A program made the translations under genes and the position numbers. DNA of 64,000 bases from contig NC_083383.1 in the NCBI RefSeq assembly GCF_031755915.1, forward strand, positions 23,425,001-23,489,000. Direction: 5' to 3'. Under the pieces are notes generated by a model, which saw only the letters and a list, made by a program, of their open reading frames with translations, did no database searches and was not told the DNA's origin. This document shows positions 12,490 to 24,593 of the stretch, in pieces (position 1 is the stretch's first letter; every line of letters starts with the position of its first letter). This DNA comes from Ziziphus jujuba (lineage: Eukaryota > Streptophyta > Magnoliopsida > Rosales > Rhamnaceae).

Positions 12490-12715
12490 ACTTCTTCTTC
12501 TTCTTCTTCTTCTCAGTCTTCAATCTAATAGTCTTCGATCTATTCTTCTTCGATCTTCCATCCCCTTCTTCTGCGTTTTTCTTTGATCTTCCATCTTCTG
12601 CTTTCTTCTTCTTCTTCTTCTTCTTCTTCTTCTTCTGTATTTCTCTTATTCTTCTTCTTCTGCTTCTTCAATCTTCCATCATCATCTTCTTCTTCATTTT
12701 TTCAAGTCATTTTTT
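12490..12715 (+). repeat. (TTC)n-rich pyrimidine tract
   Basis: Several runs of TTC triplets (12494-12514, 12604-12636, 12649-12662) make a strongly pyrimidine-biased stretch. It is followed by two copies of CTGCAAAATTAGGGCTT (about 12720 and 12764), a 44-46 bp tandem duplication. The pattern resembles a plant 5' leader, with a possible donor site (GGAAGGTAAGTG) at about 12843, but no downstream coding exon was recognised up to 14480. Confidence 0.6.
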
Positions 12716-14479
12716 TACCTGCAAAATTAGGGCTTATATTTTGTTTTCATATCATTTGTTGATCTGCAAAATTAGGGCTTGATATTCACGAGGAAGAAGG
12801 CTAAATTTTGGAGGCTTAAACTAGAGCTAAAGCATCAGATTTGGAAGGTAAGTGTTCTGTTTTTGCCTATTGTTGATGTGTTGCTTATGATGTGTTGGCT
12901 AGATTAATATAAACCATTTTTTACTTACTTGTGTCGGTTTCAGATGATACTTTGAGAATTAGCATATCTAATTCTGTTTGTGATGTTGGTTTGAGAATTA
13001 TATCTAATTTGGTTAATGTCTTTGTGCAAAGAATTAGATCTTCGATCTATTTGTGATGATACTTTGAAAATATGTATTGCTAGTAGCAGTGGTAACATAT
13101 CTGTATGAAAATATGCATAAACTGGTGTTGGTGTTCTAGCTACTAAGTATAAGGTTATTTGGAGGCAACCAAATTTTGGATTTCAAGGCCAGCAGTGCTA
13201 ACATATCTGTTTTGTTCTTCGGTTTAAAGAAAGAAGAAGAAAATGATGAACCAATTGATGCACATGATTGGAATATGAAAATATGTTTTGTTAGTAGCAG
13301 TTTAATAACAACACAGATTTCCATTCTTCGTTGTGTCTATATTTTAGGCTTCTAATAGATAGATCAGCATATGGTCTTGAAGACACTGGTACTAAGCTTT
13401 CACAAATTTATATCCAGTATCATGGAATAGTCATTGCTGTTATTATTATTAAAGGTAAACATACCCCAACAATGTCTAACATGTCAAAGCCATGTGGAAA
13501 ACAATTTTGTGCCATTAGATAGATATTTATATATATAGTTGCGGATTGAGGAAATTTTTGCAGGGGCACCATCATGTAGTATCACTTGGAGTGTAAAAAT
13601 GATTCCATTTGTTGTATATTTGGGTCACATGAGGTTGAGTATGTGAATTTTGAAAAAGCATAATTGCAATATCTGTCTGTCGTAGCTATTCAGAACTCAA
13701 TTACATTTTTTTGTATATGTTGCAAGTCTACAACCAATATTTAAGCATATCCTATCTGTTTATATTTTAATTTCTGAACTCATTATTCTTTGCTTGCAAA
13801 GTCAATGTAATTAAGTCGAGACATGTTCCCTCTATTTAGTTTATATATTAATATAATTTGGCAGCCAATCGGGGACTGCAGGCAAGCAGCAACAGCAGCA
13901 ACCATGTGCTGCAATGGCACAAGATTTTGACCCTTTTCTATTCTTGGCGGATATACATGGACAAGTGTCGATGACAAGTCTCGAAAAATGAAGAAATCCA
14001 AGTCCACAAGGAAATCTAATTGTAGAGAGAAAGAAAAGGAAATTGTTGGTGGGTGAATTCAGAAATTGCTTATGTTGTGGGGGATTTGCATATATAGAAT
14101 GTAATATCATATAGCTTTTTGTAATTTGCAAGTCATTATAGCAGTTAGAATATGGTGTTAAAAAGAGAGATTTAAGGAAACATTTGTAGCTCGGAAAGTG
14201 TATCAAATTCATTTTTCTTTACTAACAAGTCTACTTTTCTTACAATATTTCAGGAAGTGTGTTGGCACTCTTTCTTTTCAATTTACTATTTTCTAATCAT
14301 TTTCCATCCCTGAAGTAAACAAGCTAGCTGAAAGTCCCCTCCACTCCCATTTCCTCCCACACCATCCTATGAAGATTCTAACCATCTCTTCACCATATCC
14401 TGAAAATTCCATGCAGTCCTAACGTCAACTGATACATAGAACCAACCAAGGATTTCTCATCCAACACTGAAAGAGTAAC

Positions 14480-14824
14480 TTTAACGGTCCAATCCACCGC
14501 ATCAAGATATTGTCCTCTTTGGTCCAGGGTTCACTCCCTCTCTCCCCCCTGGCCTCAAGGTTTTATCAAAATGCGTCTTGAAGGGAGAGGTATCCACAGC
14601 CTTATAAAGATCGCTTCGTGCCCCTCTCCAACCGATGTGGGATGTTACAATCCTCCCCCTTTGGGGCTCAGCGTTCTCGCTGGCACACCGATTCGGGTAC
14701 TGGCTCTGATACCACTGTAACGGCCCAGTCTACTCGCATCAAGATATTGTCCTCTTTGGCCCAGGGTTCACTCCCTCTTCCCCCCTGACCTCAAGGTTTT
14801 GTCAAAATACGTCTTGAAGAGAGA
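14480..14824 (-). mobile_element. TRIM retrotransposon, 5' LTR truncated
   Basis: Two similar LTR copies lie at 14480-14649 and 14716-14824. In plus orientation an intact LTR would begin TGTAAC and end GTTACA. Between them, on the minus strand, TGGTATCAGAGCC (complement of 14702-14714) is a primer-binding site for initiator methionine tRNA, and AGCCCCAAAGGGGGAGG (from 14651-14668) is a polypurine tract. The internal domain is only 66 bp. The right-hand LTR (5' on the minus strand) stops after a GTCTTGAAGAGAGA word and lacks the last 60 bp present in the other. A 5S-carrying Cassandra LTR was considered, but no 5S sequence is present. Confidence 0.85.
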
Positions 14825-14849
14825 AAATGTATAGGTTCCAATAGTTGTA

Positions 14850-15070
14850 TCATGGCAGGCCTACATTTGCTAAGCCAAGGTTTAAATGGATGCAGTCGGA
14901 AAGGCTAGCATCAGGTTGGATGCAACCTTGGGGGCTAACACTTCAACAGGTGTCAATATGGCTTAAGCGGTGAAAAATTGAGGCAAATGTGGCCTTGGGC
15001 ATAAGCATTGAAGCAGAGACGAGAGGCCAACACTTGAATAGATGTGATCTAGAAGGCTTGCATTTGCTAC
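14850..15070 (+). repeat. Block Y2 of a local duplication
   Basis: Related to Y1 at 11960-12185 (shared CTTGGGGGCTAACACTTCAA and GTGTCAATATG-type words). It is adjacent to the truncated end of the TRIM, which suggests that the breakpoint that removed the TRIM LTR end joined this block to it. Confidence 0.55.
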
Positions 15071-15239
15071 TGCACCAATTTATTGAAATCCTGAAAGAAT
15101 TCAGTCATCTTTTTCTTGTGCTTTCGTGTGTTATCAATTAAGTGATGGAAAGTGCATGGAGTCATCATTTAACTTCTTACTTGATAAGTCCCATCAGACG
15201 TGCTCAAAAATATGTTTAGTATTTTTGCTAAGACCAAAC

Positions 15240-15935
15240 AATTTTGTTTGTCTCTCTTTATCTGGAGATGTGCCACTCTAAATTGAATTTAAAAAAGTTA
15301 AAGAAAATATAGTAATAAATATAACAAAAACTGCGAAAAAATAATTCTAATAAAAACTCGACTATTATATTAATTTGCAGAGAATAATCAAATCAATGGT
15401 TCTTTTCTTAACCAAAACTAAAAATAAATAATAGGACTTAATGAGTTGAAACGATAAAATGAAAGCAAAAGTAAACTCTTGATTTAAAATAAAAATAAGA
15501 ATGAATATCTACGAAATTGTAGAGCGATTCTAAAATAAAGCTCTAATAGTTGGAGTTTTGGTGTCTTAAAGAATCCTCTTCTTCTTGCTCCTAATGCTCG
15601 TTTTACATGTTGAAATCGCCATCTCTTGATAAGGCAAACTTCGATTCTACCTTCATATATTCAAATTGCTATGACGGTGAAAATATTCCATTTAAAGCAT
15701 TTTTCCATCTTAGTTAATCAGTTTGAATTTTGTCCATGTTTTGTCACTAATCAGCAATAATATTATAATCAAATATTTGATACAAATCAATATGAAACTG
15801 CCCTTGTTCAAGCCTTTAATTGCTCGACGAATAAACTAGCCTTTTTCAGATATTCAATCACTCTAATTGATTAATAATTTACTATATTACTATTAAATAA
15901 TAATAATAATAATATGGTAAATATATGGTCCAACC
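15240..15935 (+). repeat. Block X2 of a local duplication
   Basis: Same-orientation partner of 10900-11610. It lacks the long poly-A run of X1. The order is X1-Y1 on the left and Y2-X2 on the right, so this is not a simple single tandem duplication. Confidence 0.7.
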
Positions 15936-16730
15936 ACATATTATTATATGCTCACCCTACACATATCTTTACGAAGTCCGAATGCTCTGCTAATTTGAGC
16001 CTTGACCATGTTTTTACTATTTTACATGTTCATATAGATTCATTAATGGTTAAAGCAGGTATACAGCATTACCAAGGACCATATATATATATATATAGCT
16101 CATATAGTTTTAGTGTATGAATTATATACAAAGGATGCAAAACTTTCATTTTTATTTTTATTTTTTTATCATGCCCTTGTCTATATATTATTATCCTTGG
16201 GATCCAGTGCTAATATTAAAATTGTTAATTAGTTGCTTTTAATTTCTTTATAATTTTCAAAAATTTAAAATCTAATATGAAAAGGTAAACTCATAAATTT
16301 AAGCAATCAATCTAGGTGTCGTTTGTTAACGTGATAAGTTTTTTATTTTGTTTTTTATTTTTCTTTCTACCTAATTGTATATGTAATTTGCTTAATTCAA
16401 GTGTTAAGTAGAGATACTAATGTTTATTAGGCAATTACATTAAGAGTGGTTATTTTTATAATTCCAAAATGAATTTTTACAATTCCATTTGTTATACACG
16501 ATTATTTGAATATATAAAAAAATATAAAATTACTTAATACAATATCATTTATTTCTAAAATATCCTTAATTCATATCATCCTAAAATTACATATCTTTTA
16601 CAAATAAAAATTCTTTTCACAATTCTAAAATAACTATACATAGTCCCTTTAAAATTAGTTTCATTAAAATACTTTTTTTTTCTTCTTTCTCATTGGAATT
16701 AGGGTTGATTTTCATTTTTAAACATATTCA

Positions 16731-17120
16731 AAATTATAACTTATTATTTTGGAGCGTTCAGTCACAAATTTGCAAATGTTTGTTTGTGAACTTCTGAACG
16801 TTGTCATTTTGTTTAGTTGTATACTTCTGAACATACAATTCCACATGGGTACATTTTTAGATGGTTGGTTTTAAACTTTTGTAGAACATTAAAATATTCA
16901 TTTGTATACCTTTGAACATCTTCATAATTATAACTTATTATTTTGGAGTGTTTGAGCATAAACTTCTGTATGCATTTCAGATGTTCGGTTCTGAACTTTT
17001 GAACATTATCCTTTTGTCTAGCTATATGCTTCTGAACATGCAATTCCAAATGGATACATTTTTCGATGTCCAATCATAAACTTTTGTAAACCATTAAAAA
17101 ATTTGTTTGTATACTTTTAA
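16731..17120 (+). repeat. Two tandem units of 195 bp
   Basis: Units begin at 16731 and 16926 with AATTATAACTTATTATTTTG and both contain GAAC-rich words such as CTTCTGAACAT. A minus-strand reading frame of 86 codons at 16813-17073 runs through both units and only mirrors the DNA repeat. Confidence 0.8.
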
Positions 17121-19047
17121 ACATATTGAAATTGTTCGATTATAAATGTTCGAATGAAATTTAGAGATATTAAATGTCCTAATTTTATTTAGAGATAAAA
17201 ATGCAAAACTATAACGGACCTGCTTGATATCAATCACCAAAAATAAAAGTACAAAAATATTATTTTGAGATTGCATTTAGTGTCATAATCGCAAACTAAT
17301 TTATCCAAAACTATAGACTGTCTAAATCTATTGTCTCATGAGTGGCTACATCATCTGAAATTAAGTCTTTGAAAACTTTTATTTGGAGAGCATATGGTGT
17401 TTCCCATCCTTGGGCACATATTTGAAGATGTTTAAACAATTTATCAATAATTGGCAGCATTGGACATCTTGATACAATGAACAATTATAACAACAACAAA
17501 GGTAACAAAAATATTGTTAACATAAATATTAATATAATCCAACACTTCCATTGTCTATATCTTTTTCATTCTGCATATATTTTACCTTGAATTAAATATA
17601 AACCATCAATGATTAAAAAAAATATTGACTTGTTTCATAGCTTAAGATATTTAATATCTGTATATATATATATAATGCTTGACAGATAAAAGCTGAACAT
17701 CTTGATAATATTTGGATGGACGCTTATGAACAATTAAAAAAATGTTCAGTTTTAAACTTCCAAATAAAAGACAAATTTTGACATACCAGAATCAAATATA
17801 AGCCGACCTTGTCATTGGTACAGATAGAAAAAAAATCCAAAATAAAGCAATCATCACAAAATGAAAAAAAGAAGAAGAAAAAGCTAAATATATCTTACTA
17901 TTTCATATTTTTGGGCTTTCATAACTTGTGAATAATTATTGTGTCTGCAACCCTAATTTTTATTGGAGTATAAGTTAGATGGATATATGTAATGTATTAC
18001 TTGAGAAGAAGAATGAGACTATATAAAGTAATTATTTAAATAAATTTAGTTAATAAATGTCCTTAATAGTAATTTTAAATAGATATAGAAATGTAAATCA
18101 ATAATGAGACTGTATAGAGTTCAAATGGTAGTGCAACTAGAAATTCTCTTAATTTAAAGTTTGCAAAAGATGACAAATTTAACACAATATCGATTGCCCT
18201 TTTTTTTATTATTAAGTTTATAATTGTTTAAGATAGCAAACTATCACTAACTAACACTTGAGTAAGCAAATCACATACAATCGGGTACCAAAAAAAACAA
18301 AAAACTAACCACATTACCACACTATACTTAAAATAGTTTTTTTTTTTTTTTTTTGGAAAATAATGTTATAAAAGGATTAGAAAGATTAAGCCAATGTAGT
18401 TGAGAGGCACATTGAAAATGGTATCCTAAAGTCATAAAGTCCTCCCCTCGTGTAGGCAATAACGATCCTCTATCACTCCAAGGTACAACCTTGTTTCATA
18501 AACTTGGCCTGTCAATGAATACGATCACCTAATGACTAATTTTTAATCAAATCAACAATGTCGCAATTTTTGTCAAATAATTTGTTATATGAGTAGACTA
18601 AAAGATTTAAAAAAAAAAAATCGTTATCTCATCAAGATTTTTTAGAATCACAACACCTCATAATAGTATAATGCTTAGAATGCTCTAGAAAATCAGTCCG
18701 TCAACCTTATAATTTACACATATATATAAGTTTTAAATTTCATTCAATAAAACATATTTAATTTGACCATATAAAAAATCAATTTATTACAATATCAATA
18801 TATATAACTTCTAAAATAATAAATAATATTTAATTAGTATGTATTATAATATTCATTATAAAATTTATTAAGCAAAAAAATAAAATTAAGGTTTTCAAAG
18901 CTTTATTTCCAACAAATGGTCATTTGTTATGATAAAAATATATATATATATATTTATTTTTTTTTATAATAAAATAATTACATTAGTTAGTAACATTAGA
19001 AGCAATAATCTTGAGCTATAAATCTACAACTATGTTAATTATACATA
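17121..19047. other. Mostly unannotated AT-rich DNA
   Basis: No gene was seen. A block near 18078-18136 matches 35081-35139 and marks the end of a repeat family shared with the GTTCAG-rich array at 34.7-35.0 kb. Poly-T at about 18340-18354 and an AT repeat at about 18939-18950 are present. Confidence 0.45.
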
Positions 19048-21985
19048 TGTAACACCCCGACCCAAACCACATCGGAATTCGTACACGTTGACCGAGGTTG
19101 ACCGTTGACCGAGTGGGTCAAAAGTTGACTTTTTGTTCCAGTTGAAATTTCTAGTTGACCATGGTACCGTGGCGAAGTGCATGATGCCTTGAGTTTGTAG
19201 ACTAGTAGCACGTCGAAAACAGAGCTACGGTTTGAAAGTTATGGGCAAAACAAGTCGAGGTGCAAACTGTCCAAAAGGTACCAGGAGTTGACTTTTTATC
19301 GTTGTATAATTTTGGTTTGACTTTTGTATGGTTGTAAAGTACTCGTCGATACGAGTTCATAGACTAGCGGCACGCTTAAATTGGACATCTGGTTAAAAAG
19401 TTATGGACGTGTGAAGTTCGCCGGATATCGTAATATTTTATTATATCTGGCTTAAGTGCACAGTAACGCCACGTGTCGATACATGATTGGTCCATATGGG
19501 TGAACAGTATCACCTGCAATGGCTTTTATTTGGCAAAAATGACGGGGAGGAGAGAGAAAGAGAGAGAGGAGAGAGAGAGGGAGAGAGAGAAACGACCGGC
19601 CGCCGGAGTTGTCAAATTTTCCAGCCGATTCTTGCTACACGAGCCGGCCAGACGGGAGCGCCTCTCCATTCCCGACCAACCCTCAAAATTTCATGGCCAA
19701 CCGACCGGCGAAGTGCGCGGATCGGAGCATTTTCCGGCGACGGCAATTTTTCCCCTCCACCACCGGCCACCGCCGTTTGACCTATTTTCGGCCATTTTTA
19801 GGCTACACGCGCCAGTCACCCTTCACCACGTCCTCATTTTCGACCTACCCACCAAATTTCATGGCCACCGGACCTCCGATGCACCAGGATCGAAGTATTT
19901 TCCGGCGAGAGGCCGAAAACTTTCAAACCCAGATCTCTTCACCGTCCGGCCTGTGTTTGCCTCACCGCCACTCCCGTTGGAACCCTCTCCCCTCGATCTA
20001 CAAAACCCCTAAAAATCTTAGTCATCGGCCACCGGACGCGCCGCCGCCGGCGACAGTTGCTGGTGACCGCGACGGCTCGCCAGGAATCACAATTCTGGCG
20101 AGTACCCAATTGCACCGCCGGTCCCTCTCCATTAATTCCGACCTCCTGAATCCAAATCCGGCGTCCTTTTCCTCCAATTCGCGATGGTTTGGGAGAATCG
20201 AGGAGTTGAATCCTGAAAGCTTTCCGGCGAAATTTCGGCCACCTTGGGTCCAATCTCCGGGAAGTAAGACCGGATCCGTGATCTTCATCACTCAAGCTTC
20301 GATTCGGTATATTACTCGTCAATTTTGGTTGTTGCTTGTGCTCACTCCCCGGGTATCCATTTGGGAGTTATCTGATTAAAATATTAATATATTTGGTTGG
20401 TATATTGTGGATGTTTTAGGTGCACGTGGGGATAGTAGAGTTGATCCTGCGGAAGATCTTAGCTGATATACGTGCTTAAGGTGAGTGACCCACCTTTAAA
20501 AATATTTTGGGGCAATTAATTATATTTAATTAGTGTTTAATTGCTATTTGGAATTATGCTCATGTGGTGCAATTTAATTATAATTGTGGAAAATTATTAT
20601 TTTATTGTGATTTAATTTTATTTATTATGCATGAGTAAGGTATTTTTAGTAATAAATCGTATGTGATTTTAATATTATTTTTTGGGCATAATTGGTTTAA
20701 ATATTTTAAGAAAAATATTTGTTTAAATTGGTGGTTTCAAATGTGATAATTATGCCCGTCGAATATTATTTGTTGGAGCTCGTGTTATGAGAAAAATTAA
20801 ATTTTTATTTGTTATCGATGGTTTCGTATCGGGTATGTTAAAGGAAAATATGTGGGATGGTAAATTTGAAAACTGGTATATTTTCTACGGTGATTTTGAA
20901 AAATCGGTACGGTTATAATTAATTTAATAATTATTTTAGACGCACTCATACAGTATTGGTGTTCCGGTGTATATGTGGTTAGTGCACAAGTTATTATGTC
21001 TCCCGTGAGTTGCCATTGGACCGAGGGCAGACAAGTTTGATATTGGCCACAGCCGCCCCCCCTCCTTGGTTGGGATGACGGTTTCAGTAGCGGTACTGTC
21101 AGGACGCCGAAGTGCCGTATGCAAGTTTCTCTCTTTAATCTCCCGCCAGTCGATGCTCGGCACGCTGGGTATCGGAGGGCATCACTGGTATATGGTGTGG
21201 TGCATCAAGTATAAATTTTCAGATAGAAATTTCAAACCCCAAAGTGTTCAAAAATTTCTTATTATAATTTATTACATTTTATTTATATTTGGGGTATTTA
21301 TCTACTAATTATTAAATTGTTTGATCCCTTGATTTTTGGGAAACACGAATATCAGATTTTGTGAAATGTTTTAAAAAGGGAACATTTCCAACGGAGTGAA
21401 TAGTGATGATTTTGAGATAAATTATTACTTTCAATTGTTTATTATTTATTTATCTATTTAATTGTCGGTATCAAATTAAATTCCCTTATTTGTTATATTA
21501 TTAATATTAAAAGTGTTCAGTAGATAGGGTCACTCACTGAGATGATTAGCATCTCACGTTTTTAAATTCCGTTCCCTTAAGTGCAAGGGGTGGTAGACGT
21601 TCTTCCCGAGCGAACCAAATCTCCGCCGCTATTGTAGTTCGAGAAGTATATTTGTATTCGTTTATTTCAATTGTAATATTTCTTTCATCCTTGTTGTATT
21701 CTCTGTTTAATAGTACTTCATGAAGCTTTGTATACTGTTCTGGACACTTATGTATTATTTATGCATTGGATTACTGTTATTCCTGTGAAGTGCTGTAAAA
21801 TTGTGGAATCAATTTGTAGTATTGTGGGAGGAATAAAGGGATGAATATAGAAGTGTGTTTCAGTGCAGGAAATTTGTGGTAAGTCCAACCCTTAGGGGAG
21901 GTTCTGCCGGATTTTCCTTTGGAGGGTCCGGTAAGGTTTCCCTGGGATCAGGGCTTGTCTAGAGTTCCGGTGAGGAATTTGCTTC
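19048..21985 (+). mobile_element. Long LTR-like non-coding repeat (copy C)
   Basis: It begins TGTAACACCCCGACCC and matches copy B in order: a GTTGACTTTTT block, a GA-rich microsatellite (19545-19590), a GC-rich stretch (19590-20330), a single copy of the 290-bp block (20938-21215), and the conserved 3' block with CCGGATTTTCC and GGGATCAGGG ending near 21985. The GC-rich part contains overlapping ORFs of 97-256 codons on both strands, but these have repeated CCGGCGA and TTTCATGGCCA words, no recognisable domain, and no equivalent in copy B. The family is interpreted as long gypsy-type LTRs. No target duplication was confirmed. Confidence 0.6.
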
Positions 21986-22066
21986 GATAAAACCATGTCT
22001 AGAACAAAATAAATTTCAATTTCAATATGCTTTGTCCTAATATGAAAAACTGCATTGGCTACAAGG

Positions 22067-22238
22067 TATTAAGGAAACCTTAGATGCATCATATACTCTT
22101 GGATTATTTCTATTTATTCTTTTTATTTGTTTCTTTAGTGATTTATCACCATACGTGAATTTTGTTGTAACTGTATAAATACTGTTATAAGGTTAATGAA
22201 AAATTGTCTTTTGCACCATGTTATTCTAAACTCTTATA
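22067..22238 (+). mobile_element. Ty1/copia 5' LTR
   Basis: Matches 28406-28571 with many substitutions. It starts TATTAAGG and ends CTCTTATA, directly before the primer site. The expected TG...CA ends read TA...TA, as repeated methylated-cytosine decay would produce. Flanking CAAGG (22062-22066) and CAACG (28572-28576) agree at 4 of 5 bases as the target duplication. Confidence 0.85.
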
Positions 22239-22250
22239 TGGTATCCGAGC
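22239..22250 (+). promoter_or_regulatory. Copia primer-binding site
   Basis: TGGTATCCGAGC lies immediately after the 5' LTR and differs by one base from TGGTATCAGAGC, the site complementary to initiator methionine tRNA that is standard for plant copia elements. Confidence 0.9.
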
Positions 22251-22333
22251 ATATCAAGCTCGAACGAGGATATTCTAAAAACCCTAGCTTCCTTTTTTTT
22301 TCTTTTTTTTTTTTTCGGCTGCTACTATTCTCC

Positions 22334-23299
22334 ATGGCCACATCGAACTCTGCAAATAGCCCGTCAACCAACACCTCTCCCTCTCCTTCTCCCACTACCA
22401 TCGATGTCTATCACAACAACACTCCTTTATCACCTTCTGATGATACTCTTATCATAATCAACATTGCTTCTCAGGCTCCTCTCAAACTTACTGCTCAAAA
22501 GTATTCCTTTTGGCATTCTCAATGGTTTTCTCACTTGTATGGTTGCAATTTAAAAGGCTATGTTGATGGTACTCGTGATTGTTATACTGATCGTGATACA
22601 TCTAACCCATCTCTCACTTTTGAGCAATCACACACTCTTCGTCAAGTTCATCTTCTTCATAGCACCCTCATGGCATCTTTTTCTCCGTCAATTGCAAACT
22701 TTGTTTGCCTCCACAAAATCCTCTCATTTAGTTTGGACCAAGTTAGCTCAAATATATGCCAAACCTTTTAGGGGGCGTATTATGGGTCTTCGTGAGTCAC
22801 TTAGCAAGACAACTAAGGCTTCTCAAAATATCTCTTCTTACATGCAAATTATACAAACTCAAGCTAATGCACTTGCCATGGCTGGTGCACCGCTAATTGA
22901 TGATGAGATTGGCTTCCATGTTTAAATAGTCTTGGTTCGGAATATAGAGAAATTTTTGTTGCTCTTCTTGTGACACTTAAAAAGCTTTTGATGAACTTCA
23001 TGATAAACTTGCAGATTATAAAGAATTCCTCAAGTGAAATAACTCGTTGCCCAATGACATATCTATTCCTATCGCTGCTTAGTTTGCTTCCTGCTCAGGT
23101 TCTCAATCTTGTGGCTCATCTGTTCAAAATCATGGGGCTCATTCTAGCTCTCAATTAGGACCAAGTTTTTATGGCTCTTTCACTCGTGTAAAAAACTCAT
23201 TTCAGCCTTTCCCCTTCTCGGCATTCCTCTGGTTCTCACCTAGTATGTCAGTTTTGTTCAATTTTGGGACATGATGGTCATCATTGTCAGAAATTATAA
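22334..23299 (+). pseudogene. Decayed copia gag with zinc knuckle
   Basis: An ATG at 22334 opens a frame starting MATSNSANSPSTNTS that runs as a copia-type gag N-terminus (a tract with LTAQKYSFWHSQW), stops at 22771, and continues in another frame to 22925 (with SYMQIIQTQANALAMAGAP). Near its end, at 23246-23287, a CX2CX4HX4C zinc knuckle reads CQFCSILGHDGHHC. The family binds genomic RNA in virus-like particles. At least one frameshift and stops before the knuckle make it non-functional. It is followed immediately by an old transposon insertion. Confidence 0.85.
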
Positions 23300-23801
23300 G
23301 CACTTGTACTTTTCATGTCACCGTGTCGTGATTATGTCAACCCATTTATTAATCGTGTCGAAATACTAACTGCTTATTAATCGTGATAGAAATCGTTAAT
23401 ATGAATACGACCTAATTAATAAAGAGGTAACATGATACAGCCAATATAATTTGTTTATGAAATAAGCCAATTTAAATTAACATGATCCGTTTATCCGAAA
23501 TTGACTATTTACACAAAATTGACTTATTTATACGATATTGACCCATTTATACAAATTGATCCGTTTATACGAAATTGACCTATTTAAACGAGATTGATTT
23601 GTTTATATGAAATTAACCAATTAAATAAATTAACCTGTTTAAAATAACTATTTCATAAAAAATAAAAAAAAAAATTAGTCATTAATTAATCTTAAGTTAA
23701 TATATATATATATATATATATAAAACCATATAACTATAGTTACAAACTTACACTATTATAATATATGATATGATAATATAACAATCTTACATAATAGTTA
23801 A

Positions 23802-23832
<31 letters not shown>

Positions 23833-24442
23833 GTAAACCTAATATTACTTATATAAAAACAATATAAAAAATTTATTAATAATCATGTTTTTAATTTTTT
23901 ACATTTCCAATATTCTTAGGCACATTAATTTTATTTTTCCGATATCCTTAAATTTATATATGTATTAAACATATTATATTTAAGTAAATAAATATTGTGT
24001 TAATAAATTTTATTCTTTATTATTTAATTAATAAAAGAAAAATAATAATGCAACTTTCAATAAGTTTGTAATTTAGTAATAAAAAATTATTAGTTAAAAT
24101 TTTATTAATATTAACTTTAATATATTAAAGTTATAATTTAAACAGGTGATAATCGTGTCGAATTTGATTAACATGTTAATTGACATATTTAGTTAAACGG
24201 GTCAATTTGAGTCAATTTCAGAGCTAAACAGGTCAATCTAAAATTGACACATTTAGTTAAATGGATTAATTTGGATCAATTTTGTATTAAGCGGGTAAAT
24301 CCAAAATTGACACATTGAATAATCGTATTAAATGAGTTGATTTGAATTTGATCCGAAACCCATTTATAACAAACTCAAACCCACTAACTTCGTGTCGTTT
24401 TCGAACTGTGTAATTGTGTCATGACCTAAATTGTCACTCCTA
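23300..24442. mobile_element. Old hAT-type element inside copia, related to the 694-bp MITE
   Basis: Both ends share the MITE family's terminal words: ACCCATTTATTAATCGTGTC near the left, and CCCATTTATAACAAACTCAAACCCA with CGTGTCGTTTTCGA near the right, with repeated GACCCGTTTA-type words inside. The right end reads CTAAATTGTCACTCCTA, a decayed form of the MITE end. It interrupts the copia frame between the zinc knuckle and protease. No convincing target duplication remains. It is about 1.14 kb and AT-rich, with (AT)n runs at 23700-23721 and 23802-23822. Confidence 0.6.
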
Positions 24443-24593
24443 TGGTTAACTATTGGATAGAACAATTCTCCATCAATTCTTAGTCCATATCCTCCTTCTC
24501 ATCCACCCCAATCTCCTTCACGACTGCATGTTAACTTTATTACTTCACCATCTACCTCTTCTTCACCATCTTCATGGCTTATGGACTCTAAAC

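Noticed and set aside
12441..12782. 113-codon ORF in the TTC-rich tract
   Set aside because: Its Phe/Ser-rich composition comes from the TTC repeats; the tract looks like a leader, not coding sequence.
14480..14824. Cassandra-type TRIM with 5S rRNA promoter
   Set aside because: The LTRs contain no 5S rRNA sequence; only the general TRIM architecture is shared.
16813..17073. 86-codon minus-strand ORF
   Set aside because: It runs across two 195-bp tandem units and only mirrors them.
19473..20379. Overlapping ORFs of 97-256 codons on both strands in copy C
   Set aside because: They coincide with a GC-rich part of a repeat, show duplicated CCGGCGA and TTTCATGGCCA words, have no recognisable domain and are not kept in copy B.
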